Of a stretch of DNA of 64,000 nucleotides, positions 21,625-33,900 are shown piece after piece (the first letter of the stretch is position 1; each line of letters begins with the position of its first letter). The notes under the pieces are model-generated. The model was not told the origin of the DNA. It searched no databases and saw nothing but the letters and a program-made list of their open reading frames with translations. Source of the DNA: Chelonoidis abingdonii (taxonomy: Eukaryota > Chordata > Testudines > Testudinidae); the NCBI RefSeq assembly GCF_003597395.2, contig NC_133773.1, positions 126,929,517-126,993,516 on the forward strand. The letters are read 5' to 3'. A program made the translations under genes and the position numbers.

Positions 21625-22930
21625 GCCACTGGCTACTCCAGACATCCATTTACAGTCCCCCTGAACCACAGATTCCCAATTATGCTCCTTTTTCCCAGGG
21701 ATAAACCGGGGTTCTGCTCCTCCCTTTGCAGTTTGTGCTCACCAAATGCTTTAGCTTCACACAGGCAGCAGCTGCTTTTTGGAAAGAATTCGGAGGCTTC
21801 TCCCAAATACCTTGTCCAATCTCTTCAGAACATATGCGCAGGAGCTGTTCCTATGCAAAAAGGTCAAACAATTGGTTATAATTCTCTACTCCCTTTCCCT
21901 TGACCCATTTCTCATCCAATCACATATACCCTATGACTCATCTTGTCATTAATTCTGAGATCTCACTCCATACACTTCAGGAGTATTTTGAAAATTTTGC
22001 AGTACAACCTTTTTAAACTCATATTTCAAAGCCTGTTCAATTGGCATTTCATTAAATATATGTAATGCTTTACCCAAGAGCTTAGTAAACAAAGTTGGGA
22101 CTTCCTTATCCTCTGGTACTTAATGTACTTTGCAGAGTCTTTCAAAAGTGGTAAGGAATTAGTCTGTTTCTCTGTACACAGAACACAGCTTATCCGAGTT
22201 TGGTGTTCCTTGGGGAGAGAAAGTACCCGTGGGCTGTGGAACCTGTCCATCCCTTTTCTCCATTCTCAGATTATATAGCTCCCCTACCCCTGCTAAGGTT
22301 TCCTTTTCTTTCAGTTTAATGGCTTATTGGTGAGGAGCTGCTTCTGCTTCCAGGGCCCGCTTGTGTGCTGCTTCTTGCCCATTCGGTTCACTTTCCATTG
22401 TTGCTATTCACACACGCTCGTCTTTTGGTTTCGCATTTCTGGTGTGTTCATCGTCCTTCCTCAGCCTCTCATTTTATGCTTTTTGCTCCTTTTCTAAACT
22501 AACCGGCTCTAACTTTGCTGTTGTTTCACTGTCACTCATTTTAAATGTCCTCTGTTCTGTTTCCACACCTGAAATAATAAAACTGTAACCTTTCTGTGAT
22601 TGTTCCCAGCCTTTTCACTTGTGTGTCAGTCCTGTTTAACTATGCCAGTGGGAAGCTTTGGGGTTCACCTAGGCCAGTAAGAGGTTCAGTCACCACCTGC
22701 TTTTTCACTCTGAGTGCCTAGGATGCTATACTGCTGTCGCTCAGAGCCTTGACACCAACAGGCAGCATACAAACATGCTGGCCACACCCTGGCTTCCACT
22801 GCCCAGTTACTCTTTGCTGGGGAACCTCAGCAACAGTTCCAGCCCTGAGTTCTTCCCCCACCCCCCGCCCGCCATCTCTTTCTCTGCAGTACTTTGATTG
22901 AAGTCGAGGGTTTGTCAGACCCAGTTAAGT
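21625..22930 (-). mobile_element. Ty3/gypsy-type LTR retrotransposon, gag remnant
   Basis: The minus strand near 22140-21950 reads VPEDKEVPTLFTKLLGKALH, then IFNEMPIEQALKYEFKKVVL and QNFQNTPEVYGVRSQN. This matches the capsid pattern of metazoan gypsy-like gag (lL.kL.GkAl.i.~emp...~dYe.vK.avL..f..TPE.Yr.kFR). Upstream on the minus strand (22540-22270) is a charged Lys/Glu-rich N-terminal region starting MSDSETTAKLEPVSLEKEQK. The segment 22930-22620 may be leader or LTR. No protease, RT or integrase is seen, so only the 5' part survives. The outer boundaries are estimates. Confidence 0.6.
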
Positions 22931-25900
22931 TAATAAACGGCTAAGTACTTACTCTCTCTGTAAAGGAGCAGAAAACTTGTTAAGGTTTTGTGGGTGACAC
23001 AGAAGGGCAGAGCATTGCAGAGAGGCATTTTTGGGGAGAAGCTGGGACTGGGAGGGTTTTGGTGTCGCCCTGCAAGACGTTACCAGGTGTGTGGAAGGCT
23101 ATTGTGCTGAGCATGCTGTTGCTGTCAGTGCTCAGAACCAAGGCTGTACAGCACAGAGGCACCCACGGCACAGGGCAAGTGATGATAAAACCCCTTCCTG
23201 GTCTGGGCTGAAACCCAGAATGTCACAGCGCATGTATAAGGGAACAAAGCAAAGGTTATACATGCAACCTTTAAACTGATGCTTCCTGATGTGAATGCTT
23301 TCTGCCTCTGTCCTTTCCAAGATCTGACTGAATGAGTCATCCATATAGACCTCCCAAGATTATTCTATATGTAGAGTCAAAAATTCCTGTCCTTTGTGAA
23401 AGTGGTCAAACCTTCAGAAAACAAACACATTGGGCAGGGACTAGACATGATGGAGAATTTTAGAAAGAAAGGTGAACATTTGGCAAACAATTTTAAAAAG
23501 TCCTATGGATTTTTCCGGTTATATAATACTTGCCCTTACCCACTCAACACAGATTTTTTTAAGGATAATCTGGTTTGATTTTGGATAGCACGTTGACATA
23601 TCATGGTAACGTAACTGTTGTATTTGAAAGAAATGAGGCAAGATCAAATTTATTGCAATATCCCAAACATTTCAGAAGTACACATTTTGCTTCCTTTGGA
23701 ATGGTTCTTAAAAAGACATGGTCAGATATTTAATTTTTGGCTTTTGCCCTGCTTTGGTCTGCATAATATTTGTTAAAAGTTTGAAATAAGATTGCTTTTC
23801 AGACCTTTTGTCCTTTTTCACCTCTTGCAAACAATTATCCATTACACACCCTACACATAAGTGTATGCTTGGACCCCCACACTGCGCACTTGTGCAGATG
23901 TTTGCAAACTGTTCAGTATTTGTGAAGGATGAATACCTAAGCTTCATGTTAAGTGAGTGCAGTTTTGACTTGAACAGTGCTCCTTGTGCAGGGATTTCTC
24001 CATGTTTATGAGCTGACAAGATCAGAGTCTCAGTAACTTCTTTCAAGATAGTAAGAGGAATTGACTTATCACATTTCTTCTTTACTGAGCTATGTAAGTA
24101 TAATTTTCTTCTCAGCTTCAGAATTGCAGATTTAATCTTAAATATGTATTTATTTATAAAAGGCTAGTCCTCTCTCAACCTGTACCCTTCACACTCCTCT
24201 GTACAGGGCCATCCACACTGTCAGTGCAATATAAGTAACAAGGACGATGATTTAAGTATCATAAGGTTATGAATTCTAAACATCTTTAAAATTGAAAAAA
24301 TAACATCCTAAAGTTTGAGGCTTAAGAAGTGTGTCACTCTTTTAAGTCTTGTTAATCTTCTTGATCTGTATCAAGTTGTTCTAAATCTGCTTTGATTCAG
24401 AATGTAGTCCGAAAGAACAAACTCCATTTTAATACTGTCCAAAATCAACATTTTATCCAAAATCCTTTAACTGTGGGTCTCACATTATATATTTCCTCTT
24501 TGGCATGCAAGTGCTTCTAAACCAGATTTCTCATTAGGCATCAAAAGAGTTGATTTAAACATTTGCAATAGGATTTCATACTTATCCTGGAAAAATTTAA
24601 TAAGTAAATTCAGACTGAATCATTTGAACCATATTTTGCATAGTTGGAAAAAGAAAATTAGCACTGAGACTTTGATACGGTCTTTCTCTTTACTGCTACT
24701 AATCAAGTGTAAATTGAATTCAGAAAGTTGTGGTTATTCACTTCACATGACCCCTGCTGGGAGATTTAGAGTTTCATGCAGCTTCATCTTGCTACAGACC
24801 ACATATGATTGACATAATTAATCAAAGATTATATCACTAATGGGCAACAGCACACAACACAGCAGAGAGAACTCAATTAAAGCTGTTTATCCTCCAATTT
24901 GAAAGATCAGTCATGTGAGAGCTCAAAACTCAGCTTCCTATTTTTGCTTAAGACTATAATTATTTAACTTCTATATTTGCTTCTGCAGGGTAGTTTCGCT
25001 AAAGTCATTTAAAAATCATGCCTTCCTTGCTGTACTGGGATTTAACACTTTGATTCCTGCATCTAATTATTTTCAAAGAAATATCAAAATCTGTTTAAAA
25101 CTGAAATAATTTAGAAAGCAGTAAGCTATAGGACACAGATGTGTCTCACCAAAACTTTGCCTCTGGGACTTAACTACCAGTCCTTATAGGACTGAAAAAG
25201 GAAAACTGTGGGTCAACCTAAGGGTCAAATTCACCACTTGCTCATAAAGGTAAAGCAATCAGGCTTTGTGCTGAGAATGGTATGGTATTTCAGCTTTTTT
25301 TCTATTCTTGGTTTGGGAGTAGCTGCCCATCCATGGAGTTTTGGGACCATGGAATCTGCCCTTCAGTACCTGGCATTTTTTACTAAAACTGCCAGCAAGA
25401 GGGCGAGCAATAATTCTTACAGAATGCACCCAGAATTGTACCAAATACCTTTCAAAACATACCAGAAAGACAGGTCTCTGGCCTGTGGAGTTTACAGTCT
25501 GAGTAGATGGGATATGGCAGAGAGTAATGGGTAAAGGACAAGAGGAAACTAACAGAAATAAGGATGAATTTGGTTTGGAGGTTCTGCTTGCCCTTTTTTG
25601 CAAGGAGGCAGTAGTGTGGGGTGAACAAAGGAGAAGAGAACAGTAACAAAGAGATTGTGGGGATGGAAGAGAGGAACAGGGAGATAGGTGGAAAGTGAAG
25701 GAATGGAAAGGGTGAGAGCGTGAAGGAGAAAACAATGGAGAGGAGATTGTGTGGAGGTTGGCAGTCGGAGTGGTTTGGTAGCTGGAGAGAAGTGGAAGAA
25801 AGTTTTTAGATCAAGCAACCAGCTGACAACAGTGGAGTATCCAGAGTTTTAGTGGCAAAAGTCTTATGGTTTGAGGAGACTGGTGTGGGTTAGAGGTCTG

Positions 25901-27450
25901 TGGGTGTTGGTGGAATGTGGACCCCAAGATGCTAGAGTTCTGTTGTTGAGATCTGGGCTGCAGTTTGGAAACTTATTGAGCAAATATAGAGATTTTTAGC
26001 AAAACAAGTTGTAGCAAGAAGCAGCTTCGTTAGACATGTTTTCCCCTCTGACCGAACTCATTGTGCTTTAAGTTTAAACTGTATATCTCTTAATTATTTT
26101 CCTAAGCTTCATTCTCCTCCCTAATACAAGCATAGGGAAAACTACTGTAAAAGCCTGTAAATGTTTGACAGTTTATACTTGGTTACCGTACTTCAGATCT
26201 TCAGTAGTAGGTGACAACAAAGGGACTAAAAGGAAGAGAAAAAATCCAGAGATGCTCTAAATTAGTAACATTTATAGGTATTTTTTCTATTTATTTCACA
26301 GTAACTGTGTGACTTTCTGCTGACAAGGGGAAAAAATATTTTCTCCAAACATTTAAGGTACAGTATGTTCTTGTTCAGCTCCCTAACAAAAGACTGCATT
26401 GACTTGTTTCAAGCTTCGCATTGTTTGAGAGCTTACTTTAAAAGGCTTTTCAGCTCATAGTGATATGAGACAGCTTTAAACTCATTAAACTTATGCACAA
26501 ATGAGTTGTTTAAGGGCATGAGTCAGTGTGCCAGTTACCAGATAGCTTTTTGTTATTGCCCCTTTAGATTAGTGATTGAGAAGCATTAAGACAAATAATA
26601 TTGATTAATGTGATTTTAGCATCATTTACTAAAGTCACTACATCTTAACTTGGTAGGTCATTGAGTGCAATAAACAGTTACAGTAGTGTTACTTGTTTGT
26701 CTTATCAAATATAGTGGATGCATATTCATCTTTGCTAAAGGGTATTTATGTTAAGTAATTCTTGTGGGTTATATAGCTGTAAACATTTACGGGCTGTGTA
26801 TTTTGCTAATTAAAATTTGGAAATTAATAAGGTCTTTTAAAAGGGATAATAAGTATAATGCCCTGGGGGGTGGCATGCGTGACCTCAGCGCAGTTATAGC
26901 ATAGGAAATGTGGGCTGTAGACTCATGGAAACATTGAAGAGGGGAAAGTCAGAAGAGTCAGTTGCATAATTCTTTATTAGAAGGTTAGGATTTCTTCATT
27001 AACTTCTGTCCTTTTTGTCTTGGAAAACAATTTTTGCTTGTTTTGACGACAGCTGAAATGTGTCATATTTTGATTTGGTTTAACAAACAAAACTAGTGAT
27101 TCAGCTGTTTACTATGCCAAAATAACTATTTGCCAGTATCACTGAGCCTGCCAGTACTACTCTGGAGATAGTGTTTGTCGTAATAAGTCTCTTTGTCCTG
27201 CAATAATAGTTAGTTTATTTTTTTTTTAAATTATTTGTGCTGGAGGGTCAAAATTTAAAAACTACCCATAATTCTATATCTAACAAGAACACTCCCCGGT
27301 CAGACTCTGACAGCTTTTGGTCAGGTTCTGGTCTAAATCAGTTCATACACTAGTTTCCCTTTAAATGTAAATAATTAACCAAAGGGTCTTTCCTGTAAAG
27401 ACAAATAAGGGATAGATAAGTGTAATATTTTATGTATCTCTTCATTGCAG
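22931..27450. other. Unique intron upstream of the ZFYVE28 exon
   Basis: About 4.5 kb with no recognised repeat, RNA or coding sequence, AT-rich throughout. Short open frames (for example 25208-25534, 25259-25735) show no conserved pattern. This is the longest stretch free of identifiable mobile DNA before the exon. Confidence 0.65.
27431..27450 (+). other. ZFYVE28: 3' splice site (acceptor) of the ZFYVE28 exon
   Basis: A pyrimidine-leaning tract TTTATGTATCTCTTCATTGC leads to AG at 27449-27450, immediately before the first exon codon AGG. The tract is short but acceptable. Confidence 0.85.
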
Positions 27451-27591
27451 AGGACTGACCCGCAGCTCCTTGCCCAGTTCTACTATGCAGATGAAGAACT
27501 AAATCAAGTAGCAGCTGAACTAGACTGTTTGGATGGAAGAAAAGACCCACAAAGATGCACTTTGCTAGTCAACCAATTCCGTTCTTGTCAG
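27451..27591 (+). CDS. ZFYVE28: ZFYVE28 (LST2) internal coding exon, N-terminal region
   Basis: One 141-bp exon encoding 47 residues, beginning [20 protein letters not shown] and ending [13 protein letters not shown] recognise this as the highly conserved N-terminus of lateral signaling target protein 2 (ZFYVE28). That protein binds phosphoinositide-rich endosomes through a C-terminal FYVE zinc finger, and its mono-ubiquitinated form is known to regulate EGFR degradation. The exon lies before the FYVE domain and corresponds to roughly residues 14-60 of the human protein; it is probably exon 2. Both ends are in phase 0, so exon skipping would keep the frame. Upstream AG and downstream GT sites frame it exactly where homology starts and stops. 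The LDCLDGR segment has Cys where I recall Ser in mammals. No other exon of the gene is visible, so the flanking sequence is large introns. Confidence 0.93.
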
Positions 27592-27597
27592 GTACCA
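27592..27597 (+). other. ZFYVE28: 5' splice site (donor), weak match
   Basis: The exon ends CAG and the intron starts GTACCA. The first three intron bases fit the GTRAGT consensus, but positions +4 to +6 (CCA) do not. Reading through it stays open for 36 further codons to a stop at 27697-27699. Confidence 0.8.
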
Positions 27598-28228
27598 GAA
27601 GGGCACGTTCTCAGCTATGTGTTTTATATTGTTTTGTTTACACAGATTTTTTGCCTGGTTTTTGGAATTATAACTAAATCCTTAAGAAACATGCTTTGAT
27701 AAATGGAATTCCTACTTAAACTAAAGTTATTTCACATTTGCTCTCAAAGAATTGTGCATAAACAAAATCTACAAACAACTGCTCTTGAATTAAAGATTTG
27801 TAAATATTTATAAATAAAGTTGAGATACTTTTCACATATGAAATATTGTATTCCATGGTCAGAATTTACCAGTGGTTACCAGAATCTGGAATCTGAGATA
27901 CTGCAGGATTTCAGATGCCACCATGTAGTAACTTCTTTTGTAAATGTTGATGTTTTTAATGGTATTCAGTGTTTAAACTTACCTAAACTTCAAATTACAT
28001 GACAGGAGTAGCTTCCCATCAGTCACTTAGTAGATGGGGAAAAATGATTGGCTTTTCAATTAGATCTTAAGTTTTGGAGAGAATATGATCTGTTTAGTGC
28101 AAAGAGCTTTGAAGATAAGAAGGGACAACTAAGGTTTCCTTACTTTTATTCCACAAAGCTGTAAACCGTATTAAGAACCAGAGTCTTTCCATGGGTTTAC
28201 TAACATAATCTGCTTTGTATATAACATC
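27592..28228. other. Intron downstream of the exon, no feature seen
   Basis: AT-rich unique intron; the open frame at 27820-28002 has no recognised motif. Confidence 0.6.
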
Positions 28229-30790
28229 TCATAGACTCATAGGTCAGAAGGGACCAATATGATCATCTAGTCTGACCTCCTGCACAAGGCAGGCCACAAA
28301 ACCCTACCCATACACATTTATAACAACACCCGAACCCATGACTGAGTTAGTTGAAATCCTCAAAATGAGATTTGAAGAACTCAAGCTGCAGGGAATCCAC
28401 CAGCAAGCGACCCATTGCCCCACGCTGCAGAGGAAGGCGAAAAACCTCCAGGGCCCCTGCCAATCCGCCCTGGAGAGAAATTCTCCGACCCCAAATTTGG
28501 CGATCAGCTAAACCCTGAGCATGTGGGCAAGACTCACCAGCCAGCACCCAAGAAAGAATTCTCTGCAGTAACTCAGTCCCATCCCCATCCAACATCCCCT
28601 CACAGACCATTAAGGCAGACTTAATCGCCAATAATCCAAAATCAGTTGCCTCAATTTAAACTATCCCATCATATCATCCCCTCCATATAATACTTATCAA
28701 GCTTAGTCTTAAGAGCCAATAAGTCTCTTTTGCCCACTACTTCCCTCGGAAGGCTGTTCCAGAAACTTCACTCCCTAATGGTTTAAGAAAAACCTTCGTC
28801 TAATTTCAAGTCTAAACTTCCTAATATCCAGTTTGTACCCATTCGTCCTCGTGCCTACAATTAGTACTTATACTAAAATAATTCCTCTCCCTCCTAAACG
28901 TTAATCCCCCTGAATATATTTTATATAGAGCAAGCATATCCCCCGGAGCCTTCTTTGGCCAGGCTAAACAAGCCAAGCTCTTTGAGTCTCCTTTTCATAA
29001 GGCAGATTTTCCATTCCTCGGATATCTAGTAGCCCGTCTCTGAACCTGTTTCCAGTTTGGAATTCATCCTTCTTAAACATGGGACCACCAGAACTGCCAC
29101 ACAATATTCCCAGGTGGGGTCTCACCAGCGCCGTATATAACGGCACTAACACCTCCTCTCCTTTGCTGGAAACACTCGCCTGAAGCATCCTAAACCGCAT
29201 TCTTCTTTTTAACAGCCATATCACTTGGCGGCTCAATAGTCATCCTGCTATCCAACCCAATACCCCAAGCTCCTTCCTCCTCCTCCGTCGCTTCCAACTG
29301 ATGCGTCCCCAACGTATATCTAAAATTCTTATATTAATCCCTAAGTGCATGACTTTGCAACTTTTCACTATTATATTTCATCTTATTACTATTAACTCCA
29401 GTGATACAAGGTGGTCCAGATCTTCCTGAATAGTATCCCGGTCCTTCTCTGTGTTACAATACCCCCAGCTTTCGTGTCATCCGCAACTTTATTAACACAT
29501 TCCCGCTCTTGTGCAAGGTCGTAATAATAGGTTATAGAATAGGTCCAAACCGATCCTTGAGGGACTCCGTTAGTAACCTCCTTCCAGCTGAACAGTTCAC
29601 CCTTCGAGTAAACGACCCGCTGAAGTCTCCCTGTTAACCCAGTCCTATATCACCTTAACAAACTTTCAACATTCTATCCCCATCCTTCCAATCTTAACAT
29701 AACAGTTCCCAATGCGGAACGGTGTCAAACGCCTTACTGATCGAGCGGTAAATTAGATCTACCGCATTTCCTTTGTCTAAGTAATCGTTCACCTTCTCAA
29801 AGAAGGAGATCAGGTTGGGTTTGGGCACGATCTACTTTAGTGAAAATCCCATGTTGCAATTCGTCCAATCATTGACTCACATGTCTTACTATACTTTCTC
29901 CCTTCTAAAATTTTTTCCAAGACCTCACACACGACACGACAGACGTCAAGCTACAGGCCCTATAATTTAGCGGATCACTTTTTCCATTTCTTAAAAATAA
30001 GGAATTACTTAGCAATTCTCCAGTTCGACGCACTAACCCCCGAGTTTACCGATTGCTTAAAAATTTCGCTAACGGCTTCGGCATTTCACGCGCCAGTTCC
30101 TTTAATTCCTTGGGTGGAGATTGTCCGGTCCCTCGATTTGTTCCCATAAGCTGTTCAAGTTTGGCCTCTCACTCAAATGCGTAATATCCACTCTCCATAT
30201 CCACGTTCCCTTTGTCATTAAATAAGAAACCCCTCCATCGTCCCGTAAAACTCCTCTACTGTCATATTTAAAGACCGAGGCAAAAGTACTATATTTAGGT
30301 ATTGGGGCCATGCCTAGGTTATCCTTAACCTCCGTTCCATCCTCATATATATGCGGGCCCCCACTTCTTTTCTTCTTTGTTTTCTTTCTTTATTTATGTG
30401 GCTGTAGAACCTTTTACTATTGGTTTTTGCATTTCCCTTCGCGAGTCCAGTTCTACGCGGCTTTTGAGCTTCCTCTAACTTTATCCTACCACCCCACGTA
30501 TCTCTTCTCTCCCTGCAACCTCTCGACCTAAGGTAGAGCCTCCACCCTCTGCCACTATCCACACCCCATTCCTGCACCCCAACCCACCTCCGCCGCCCTG
30601 ACCTCTCCCTCATTCTACCACCTCTCTGCCTCTAGATGCTGTAGCTTTCTGCCTTTTTGTCTAATCTCTCGCGTTGCTTGCCTCCATCCAGTTTGACCCT
30701 AACAAACTCCGCCATGGTTTTTTCCCCTTTACTTGGGAAGCAGGCTCCACCAGACAACGCTCTTGCACCCACTGAGCAGACCTTCACGCG
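28229..30790 (-). mobile_element. CR1 LINE (3' end and ORF2), sequence increasingly degraded
   Basis: Begins with the CR1 3' terminus in reverse (CATAGACTCATAGGTCAGAA) and runs through the 3' UTR into ORF2 on the minus strand. Recognisable plus-strand words include GTCATCCGCAACTTTATTA (reverse of the FADD-adjacent KxADDT region), AAACGCCTTACTGATCGAG and AGAAGGAGATCAGGTTGG (RT palm region). About 1 kb of the 3' part is close to other turtle CR1 copies. From roughly 29.3 kb onward single-base insertions, deletions and substitutions become frequent, and by about 30.7 kb similarity is barely traceable. The change of quality within one element is abnormal and is discussed as a finding. Confidence 0.82.
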
Positions 30791-33124
30791 CGACCACTGT
30801 CAAAAAGCGTATCTCCATCGCAACCTCACCTCTCACAACCATTTAAATCCAACAAGTTTCCTCCTCCGTCCAATCCAACTATCCCCTCACTAGCTACAGT
30901 TCCCACCGATCTATCGCCCTAAGGTCAAAAATTACTATTCACAGCTGCCACTGCCGATAGCAAGATATAGCCCACCACTATGACGTAAAGCGTCACTGCG
31001 ATAGCAGTCGAAGATCTCATATGTTAATTATAAGATCCAGTTTATAGATTTAGTCTCCGTTCACTGGTAGATATTTTGAGTGGAGATAAATTACTAATGT
31101 TTCTAGTATAAGAACTGAGGCGATACAGTAAGATAGGAACTAGCAATTGCGTCTGGGCCTCCTAGATCATCAATCTGTAAGCAATATATCTATGCTGTCT
31201 ACCAGAGAAAGTGTCAGAAAGCACTACCCATGACTTTTCAACACTTATATCCAAATACAATGCATCAAGCACAGCATATAATATACATGAGCATGTACAT
31301 GCACAGTCTCTTGATGCCTAAGGTAGTTAATGTGTACTGCCTGGTCAATAATCATTATGGGGCGAAAATTGAGATAACATAATACGCCCAATGCTAAATT
31401 CCACAATCCTTGATGAAAATACGCGCCATGGGCTAATCCAGATTTATCGGGACTGAACATCACCACGCGCGTCAGCATATAGAGATTTCCTGCAGTAGCA
31501 CACACGCCTTCATAAAGTTATTATTATATTTGAAGAGGCACTAAATCAATTGAGACGCAACGCAAAAAAGAAATTACTATACAGTCAAGCCGTGCATATA
31601 CCCTTATATCACCGGGATCGAATTAAGATGCCGAATCTCTCCTCTCCAAACATCAAATACTTTTGGAAATCTCTTCACTATACACACTGTGAGGTATGGA
31701 TGGATTACATGAGTCAATTGAAGAATTCATAGAAGGTTCTATTCTCATATCCTCTAGTAGTCCTCCGCGAGTCTCGCGCGAGCTTGCTATGCATACTACC
31801 ATCACCACGAGAGGCACTCACTCCTAATTGATGAGATAATTAAGCCTCTTCTTATTACGTCTTTTGCTTACTACTTAGTCTTTGCCTTGCATAGAGAATA
31901 TTTTTTATCCACTGTCCGCAGACCGAAATCAGCACAAGCATGATATGACTCAAGCGCAGTAAATATCATAGTGATAAGCCTATTTTCATCATTTCATCAT
32001 ACCGTATATTGTGGAATTACTTACCATTAAGTTAATGTAACCAATACATACTTTGCGCGAGCAAATGACAACAGGAGTGCACTATAAACTCACCGCCCTC
32101 CAACCCGGCATTTTCTGACCACTTATACCTTCCATCGTCTTGTCATGAAATTCACTCCGTCTAAGACCCCATGCATAGACACATATGTCTTTTTAGAGGA
32201 AATTACACGTCTAGTTTCATGGTTATTCCACCAGGTATAGTTCTATGAGAGTCACATGGGTCTTAAAATAAGATGTCTATTACGGTTTCTCTGTCTGTTG
32301 CCACTTGTGACCACTATTAACTCCCAGTTAACGACTGATCTCAGTGACAGCTTCTAGAATGCCAGTAGATTTGCCTACTTCTCGGCTACGTGCTATCGAT
32401 ACATCTTATTTATCTCTTCTTCTAACACACTATTTATGTTCTGATACTAAAATGATCGTTGACCAACAGGAATATCAACTTTAAATATCTCCAATAACCA
32501 CTGAATCAGCTGCATCACGTGTGACCTATCTCGTGCTGGACGAAAGATACCGCTATGTCAGCGGCCACCTGTATGATCCTGAGCGGAGCAAGCGCCCGGT
32601 TTGGGCGCAGGAGGGAGTGTGGGATGGCCCTCTAGGTAGGTTTAGCTCGCTGCAGCCCTTGTTGTGCAGATACGGGGGCGTCAGGTCCAAAGTTCTGTGT
32701 GGCGAGGGTACGGAGTCGAGAGGTGAGAGGGGCTCACCGCACGTCGTCGGTCACTTTGGGGTGCAGGATGGGAGTGTGGAGTGCGGGTGGTGTGTCATAA
32801 CGTCCCTCCTTCCCAGGGTGTCAAGTGCGCGGCGCGATGGAGATCTCCTGAGGACCGCAATCGATTCTCCCGAGCAATGAGGCCTCGCCGCAGACGCTAT
32901 GGGCTTTTGAGGGTGTAGGTAGGAGCGTTTGCATGTCTAGAATGTAGTCGCACGGGACCACCGTCGGGGCAGCGACCTCTAGAGAGTGCTAACTGAGCAT
33001 CCCCTCGTGCTGGAGACTCGATGGAGAGGTATGCATCCTGGAGACGGAGAATTCGAGGTCACTTGGTCACGCGCGGCGTTGAGCGGCTCTGCGCCTCGCT
33101 TGTCTCCTATTGACCACTCGGGAT
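30791..33124. other. Anomalous low-quality-looking sequence
   Basis: No repeat or gene is recognisable. CpG dinucleotides are frequent, unlike the rest of the window. Composition changes abruptly from AT-rich (31.0-32.5 kb) to GC-rich (from about 32.5 kb). The open frame at 32521-32880 matches no family I know. It may be uncorrected long-read sequence covering the 5' part of the CR1. Confidence 0.5.
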
Positions 33125-33900
33125 GATGAAGCATTCGAAACCCTCCTTATACACCAATTGCCCTGACGATAGGCCATGTGGCATATGTCACACACTGCCA
33201 AGGTCCCAATAAAGCTCTTGGTCTATCTGCGAGCGCCCTGGTCCCCGGACAATATTACTCTGGTACCTAGACATCACTCATAGAGTGTCTAGAAGAATCC
33301 TGTGGCAAAAAAGGCTGAGAACAACCCAGCGAATATTAGAACTCATCTAAGGGCGCTCCTCAAACTCCCTCAAGCTCCGTTAGCAGCAACCATGCTGTGG
33401 CCGTGCGAGGACGCGTATGATGAGCCTTTTCTCGCCCCGACACTAGTTGCTGCTCGCCCCGCAGAGCTGCCCCAGTCAGAGGTACCTTGTGGGCGGTCTC
33501 TCACGTTCACGCACTCCACCGGCACACCCATTGGACTGCCAGTTCCTGTGGGCTCCACTCCTAGCCATGAGCTGGAGTGCGGCGTGCGTCTATGAAGGGC
33601 GCTGTCGACTGCAGCCTCGAGCGATAGCAGACTTCGGCCCTGGAAAGAGTGACCCGCGCAGTCTCTCGCCCTCGCCTCACGTGCCTCTCACGCGCTCGGG
33701 CACGCGAGCGGACCTAGTGGCCTCGTCAGTGCGAGCGCGACTGTTGAGCACATTGTAAAAGTCAGAGTGGCATGGTGCCCCCGGCGCCCACAGGCCAGCG
33801 CACTAACTAGGAGTGCGCCCTGTCCTGCCTCAGTGCATGCCACTGCCACCCTACCGGAGCCACTCCAGGTAAACACACAGGCCTGCCGCAGCATGGGGGG
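33125..33900. repeat. Noisy colinear duplicate of 35265-35780
   Basis: Shared words occur in the same order. These are AACCCTCCTTATA (33139 and 35273), CACCAATTGCCCTGA against CACCATTGCCTGA (33152, 35287), AATATTACT (33251, 35335), ATCCTGTGGCAAAAA (33297, 35374), CCCGCAGAGCT (33458, 35478) and GGCGGTCTCTCAC (33492, 35501). The offset falls from about 2134 to 2009, so this copy is longer by scattered insertions. It therefore contains the CR1 ORF1 end and the left part of the hAT element in degraded form. Confidence 0.72.

Noticed and set aside
25259..25735. 158-codon minus-strand open frame
   Set aside because: Ser/Pro/Leu-rich translation of a purine-rich plus strand; no similarity or splice context.
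32521..32880. 119-codon open frame in CpG-rich sequence as horizontally acquired DNA
   Set aside because: No motif, and the surrounding region shows signs of uncorrected sequence and false duplication.
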